Program-made: the position numbers and the translations under genes
Shown here: positions 59,661 to 64,000 of the stretch, piece after piece
How positions within the stretch are numbered: the stretch's first letter is position 1
Layout: the number at the start of each line of letters is the position of its first letter
From: Enhygromyxa salina
Lineage (GTDB): Bacteria; Myxococcota_A; Polyangia; Nannocystales; Nannocystaceae
NCBI RefSeq assembly: GCF_000737335.2
Contig: NZ_JMCC02000041.1
Span: 9,599-73,598, forward strand
Direction of reading: 5' to 3'
DNA: 64,000 bases
The notes under the pieces: model-generated
What the model was told of the DNA's origin: nothing
Seen by the model: only the letters and a program-made list of their open reading frames with translations
The model's database searches: none

Positions 59661-61040
59661 ATGGCCTACGTCCGCAACCACGGTAACCAGATCGCCATCG
59701 TTCACGGCGAGCGCGATCCCGAGACCCGCAAGGTCCAGCAGCAAGTGCTGTTCACCATTTGCTCTCGACCGGAGGCCCAGGAGGTCCTTGGTCGGGGAGC
59801 CGGCAACTGGCGCCTCGACTACATGCTCGAGCAACGCTACCCGCAGATCCGCTTCGACTGGGATCGGATCCGGGCGGGTATCGAGGAGCGCATGGACACG
59901 CTCCCGGATATCTATCCCTACCGCGCTGGCGAGGTCTTGGGTCAGTTCCGCCATGATCTGTGCGCCTTCACTCGACAGCTCGGTCACGCCGACCCGCAGT
60001 GCATGTACTCGGCCTCGGAGTTGCTGCGCGAGCACCGAATCGAGTTGGAGTACCTGCGCGATCTGATCGACTGGCGGCTCTCGGTCTGCGACCAAGAGCC
60101 CGACCAGTTCAACGGTGACAACGCGTTCTACTGGCGCCGCCGACTGCAGCCGAACGATGAGCCCCCCGAGGTCATCGAGATGATGGCCAAGCTCGACGCC
60201 GAGGGAGATCTGGACCGACTCGAGGCTCTCGCTAGGTTGTTCATCGACTGCTACGACAACTACGCAGAAGGCCACATCTACTTGGGCGTCGTCGCCCAGC
60301 GGCGCGGGGACGTCGAGGCGGCGGTCGAGCACTTCGAGCGGGCGATCGAGCAAGGTCGCAAGTTGTTCCCGAAGCGGCTAGCGAAGCAGCACTATTGGTC
60401 CAAGCACGAGACTCGGCCATACATGCGAGCGATGCGTAGCCTAGCGGGGGCGCTGCAGCAGCTGTCTCGGTACGACGAGGCGTTGGAGATCTGCGAGCGG
60501 ATGGAGCGCGAGTGTGGCGACGTGGACGCGGCCGAGACCTTCCGCGCGGACATCTACCTGAACATGGGTCGTTGGAGTGAGGCCAGGAAGGCCGCCGAGC
60601 GCTTGGTGGAAATCTGGCCCGAGCATGCCTACGTCGCGGCCTTCGCCGCGCTCGAGCAAGGCGACCGCGACGGCGCGCTGCAATGGTTCTTGCACGGAAC
60701 CCTCATGCTTCCACGGACGGGGCAGATCCTGCTGGGGCGACGAATCTCTCGACCACAGGGCTCCGACGAGGTCCGCGATCACAACCTGGGTGTCGCCGCG
60801 GTCGAAAGCCTGGCGGACTTCCTCGCCAAGCTCTCGCGCTCGTCACGGGCGTTCTTCAAGGCCATCCTCGACACGCCAACGACCCAAGCGCTGCTGACCG
60901 AGGTCGACGAGGTCGCGCAGCGTTGGGAGGAAGAGCGTCGGCGCGGTGTTCGGGACGCCTACGATCGCATGCAGGAGCTGCGCAGTGTCGCGTTTTCGCG
61001 GGAGATCGCCACCCAGGTGCGCGCAGAGATGAGGAGGTGA
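59661..61040 (+). CDS. TPR protein with ST7-like ETRPYMRA motif
   Basis: A 459-residue soluble protein from ATG 59661 (AGGAG with a seven-base spacer). The N-terminal 130 residues include YVRNHGNQIAIVHGERDPET and the charged FDWDRIRAGIEERMD region. Residues about 230-360 are TPR-like helices, with YWSKHETRPYMRAMRSLAGA followed by LQQLSRYDEALEICERM and LNMGRWSEARKAAERLVEIW. The E-T-R-P-Y-M-R-A block is known from ST7-like TPR proteins. The C-terminus is charged and helical. The catalytic role, if any, is unknown. It precedes the 2OG oxygenase gene by 158 bases. Confidence 0.78.
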   Translation: MAYVRNHGNQIAIVHGERDPETRKVQQQVLFTICSRPEAQEVLGRGAGNWRLDYMLEQRYPQIRFDWDRIRAGIEERMDTLPDIYPYRAGEVLGQFRHDLCAFTRQLGHADPQCMYSASELLREHRIELEYLRDLIDWRLSVCDQEPDQFNGDNAFYWRRRLQPNDEPPEVIEMMAKLDAEGDLDRLEALARLFIDCYDNYAEGHIYLGVVAQRRGDVEAAVEHFERAIEQGRKLFPKRLAKQHYWSKHETRPYMRAMRSLAGALQQLSRYDEALEICERMERECGDVDAAETFRADIYLNMGRWSEARKAAERLVEIWPEHAYVAAFAALEQGDRDGALQWFLHGTLMLPRTGQILLGRRISRPQGSDEVRDHNLGVAAVESLADFLAKLSRSSRAFFKAILDTPTTQALLTEVDEVAQRWEEERRRGVRDAYDRMQELRSVAFSREIATQVRAEMRR

Positions 61041-61198
61041 GTGCGCCCGTTCACGACTGAGCTGGAAGCCGGAGGTGAGCAAACACCGAGAGCTGTTTGT
61101 GGCGGCGATGTCACTCGCAAATATTCTGACTTCGAGCATGCATATGTGCCTGGTCATTTGTCCTGGTCAAATCGAGCGAGACTCGCGAGTTCTACCTG

Positions 61199-63469
<2,271 letters not shown>

Positions 63470-64000
63470 GCGTCGCCGAGCTTGGGGCTCGCGCGGAGTA
63501 CTGCCAGTTATCCCCTGCTGGCGTGCTTCCGGCGGTCAGAGGCGCCACTCGTCGAAGACGGGCAGGGGTGGCATGTCAACGCGGAGTTGGTCTGCGTAGT
63601 TCAAGAGCATCGCGGCTGTCCGCGCCAAACTCGCCGCTTCGCTCGCGATCTACGTGACCCGGTACAATCGCTACGATCTCGGGCGGACAGGTGTTGAGGA
63701 GTTGGTTGAGTTCCGCCGTGGGCACGCTGGGGAGACATGCGCGAGTTCCCCGCACACGAGACTGCGCGAACTCGATCAGGGTTTGCACGGAAGCCTTAGG
63801 CACAGCTACGATCGTCCTTTCCAAACATGGTTTACAGGCGCCACTCGTCGAGGATGGACAGCGGTGGCATCGCGCTGCGGATCTGGGCATGAGGGCGACG
63901 TCAGTGCCAGAGTTGTACCGGGTCACGTAGATCGCGAGCGAAGCGGCGAGTTTGTCTCGCACTGGCCGCGAGCATTGGCGAGCGACGTGAGAGCTCTCTC
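63470..64000. repeat. Terminal region with 42-bp perfect inverted repeat and 35-bp direct repeat
   Basis: CAAACTCGCCGCTTCGCTCG... (63626-63667, 42 bp) is repeated exactly in inverted orientation at 63913-63954, enclosing 245 bases. AGGCGCCACTCGTCGA... (63540-63574) recurs in direct orientation at 63836-63870 with 31 of 35 matches. The inverted arms lie inside duplicated coding remnants. No intact gene is supported; a minus-strand frame 63576-63962 runs through both arms and looks chimaeric. Confidence 0.8.
63536..63649 (-). pseudogene. C-terminal gene fragment ending DEWRL
   Basis: On the minus strand, after a TAG inside the inverted repeat, 37 codons read IASEAASLARTAAMLLNYAD then QLRVDMPPLPVFDEWRL and stop at TGA 63538-63536. 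A second, truncated copy of the same 3' end (MPPLSILDEWRL) lies near 63835-63870. The pair looks like duplicated 3' ends of one gene. The family is not recognised. Confidence 0.4.

Overview
The window looks like chromosomal DNA of a high-GC myxobacterium, most likely of the Nannocystis/Enhygromyxa/Plesiocystis group. I infer this from four traits: very high GC with many GTG/TTG starts; several exported lipoproteins with long Gly-Asp (GD)n linkers and MopE-like, thrombospondin-3-like or Cys-rich domains; a kinase with a eukaryote-type fold; and a TIGR04552-like protein and a TIGR02996-type protein. The species cannot be named from sequence alone. About 49 genes or gene remnants are supported.

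Layout. 1-5048: three surface-protein genes (a truncated repeat protein, a MopE-like/choice-of-anchor-L lipoprotein, and an amidohydrolase fused to TSP3 and a C-terminal beta domain). 5049-5723: a structured non-coding stretch with a well-initiated 30-codon membrane microORF. 5724-16584: housekeeping and signalling genes: a TIGR04552-like protein, a DUF2231 membrane protein, ftsB overlapping a membrane GAF-GGDEF diguanylate cyclase, an aldolase/SDR fusion, an amidohydrolase-2 protein, and a WD40/TIGR02996 gene broken by a one-base frameshift. 16681-16753: tRNA-Ala(GGC) with its own terminator. 17152-18657: a (GD)n beta-helix lipoprotein. 18658-24832: an accessory zone with fragments of at least four transposon families, repeats, an ankyrin protein and two small envelope genes. 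24833-29252: a thioesterase, an enoyl-CoA hydratase, a kinase-like protein with its catalytic Asp replaced by Asn, and a Cys-rich (GD)n lipoprotein.

29383-45213 is an envelope block: TamA (with an unusual lipobox) overlapping tamB, then a 147-aa membrane protein, a three-gene RND efflux operon (outer-membrane factor, adaptor, pump) and a CPA2 antiporter. 45396-50931 (minus strand) is a complete isc operon, in transcription order merR-like, iscS, iscU, iscA, hscB, hscA, fdx. The usual IscR is replaced by a MerR-type regulator with a C-terminal four-Cys cluster, and two matching MerR-geometry dyads lie upstream. 51232-63469: a large lipoprotein with a strong terminator, a TetR regulator with an operator-like dyad plus its overlapping partner, another (GD)n lipoprotein, a GltS-like symporter, a small winged-helix-like protein, a membrane protein, a TPR protein and a large 2OG-Fe(II) oxygenase. 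63470-64000 holds a 42-bp perfect inverted repeat and duplicated 3'-gene fragments.

How the genes fit together: the isc genes form one Fe-S cluster assembly pathway with a dedicated regulator. TamA/TamB and the RND pump belong to outer-membrane biogenesis and export. The lipoproteins probably decorate the cell surface through flexible acidic linkers. All functional statements rest on motif recognition by eye; no database search was run.
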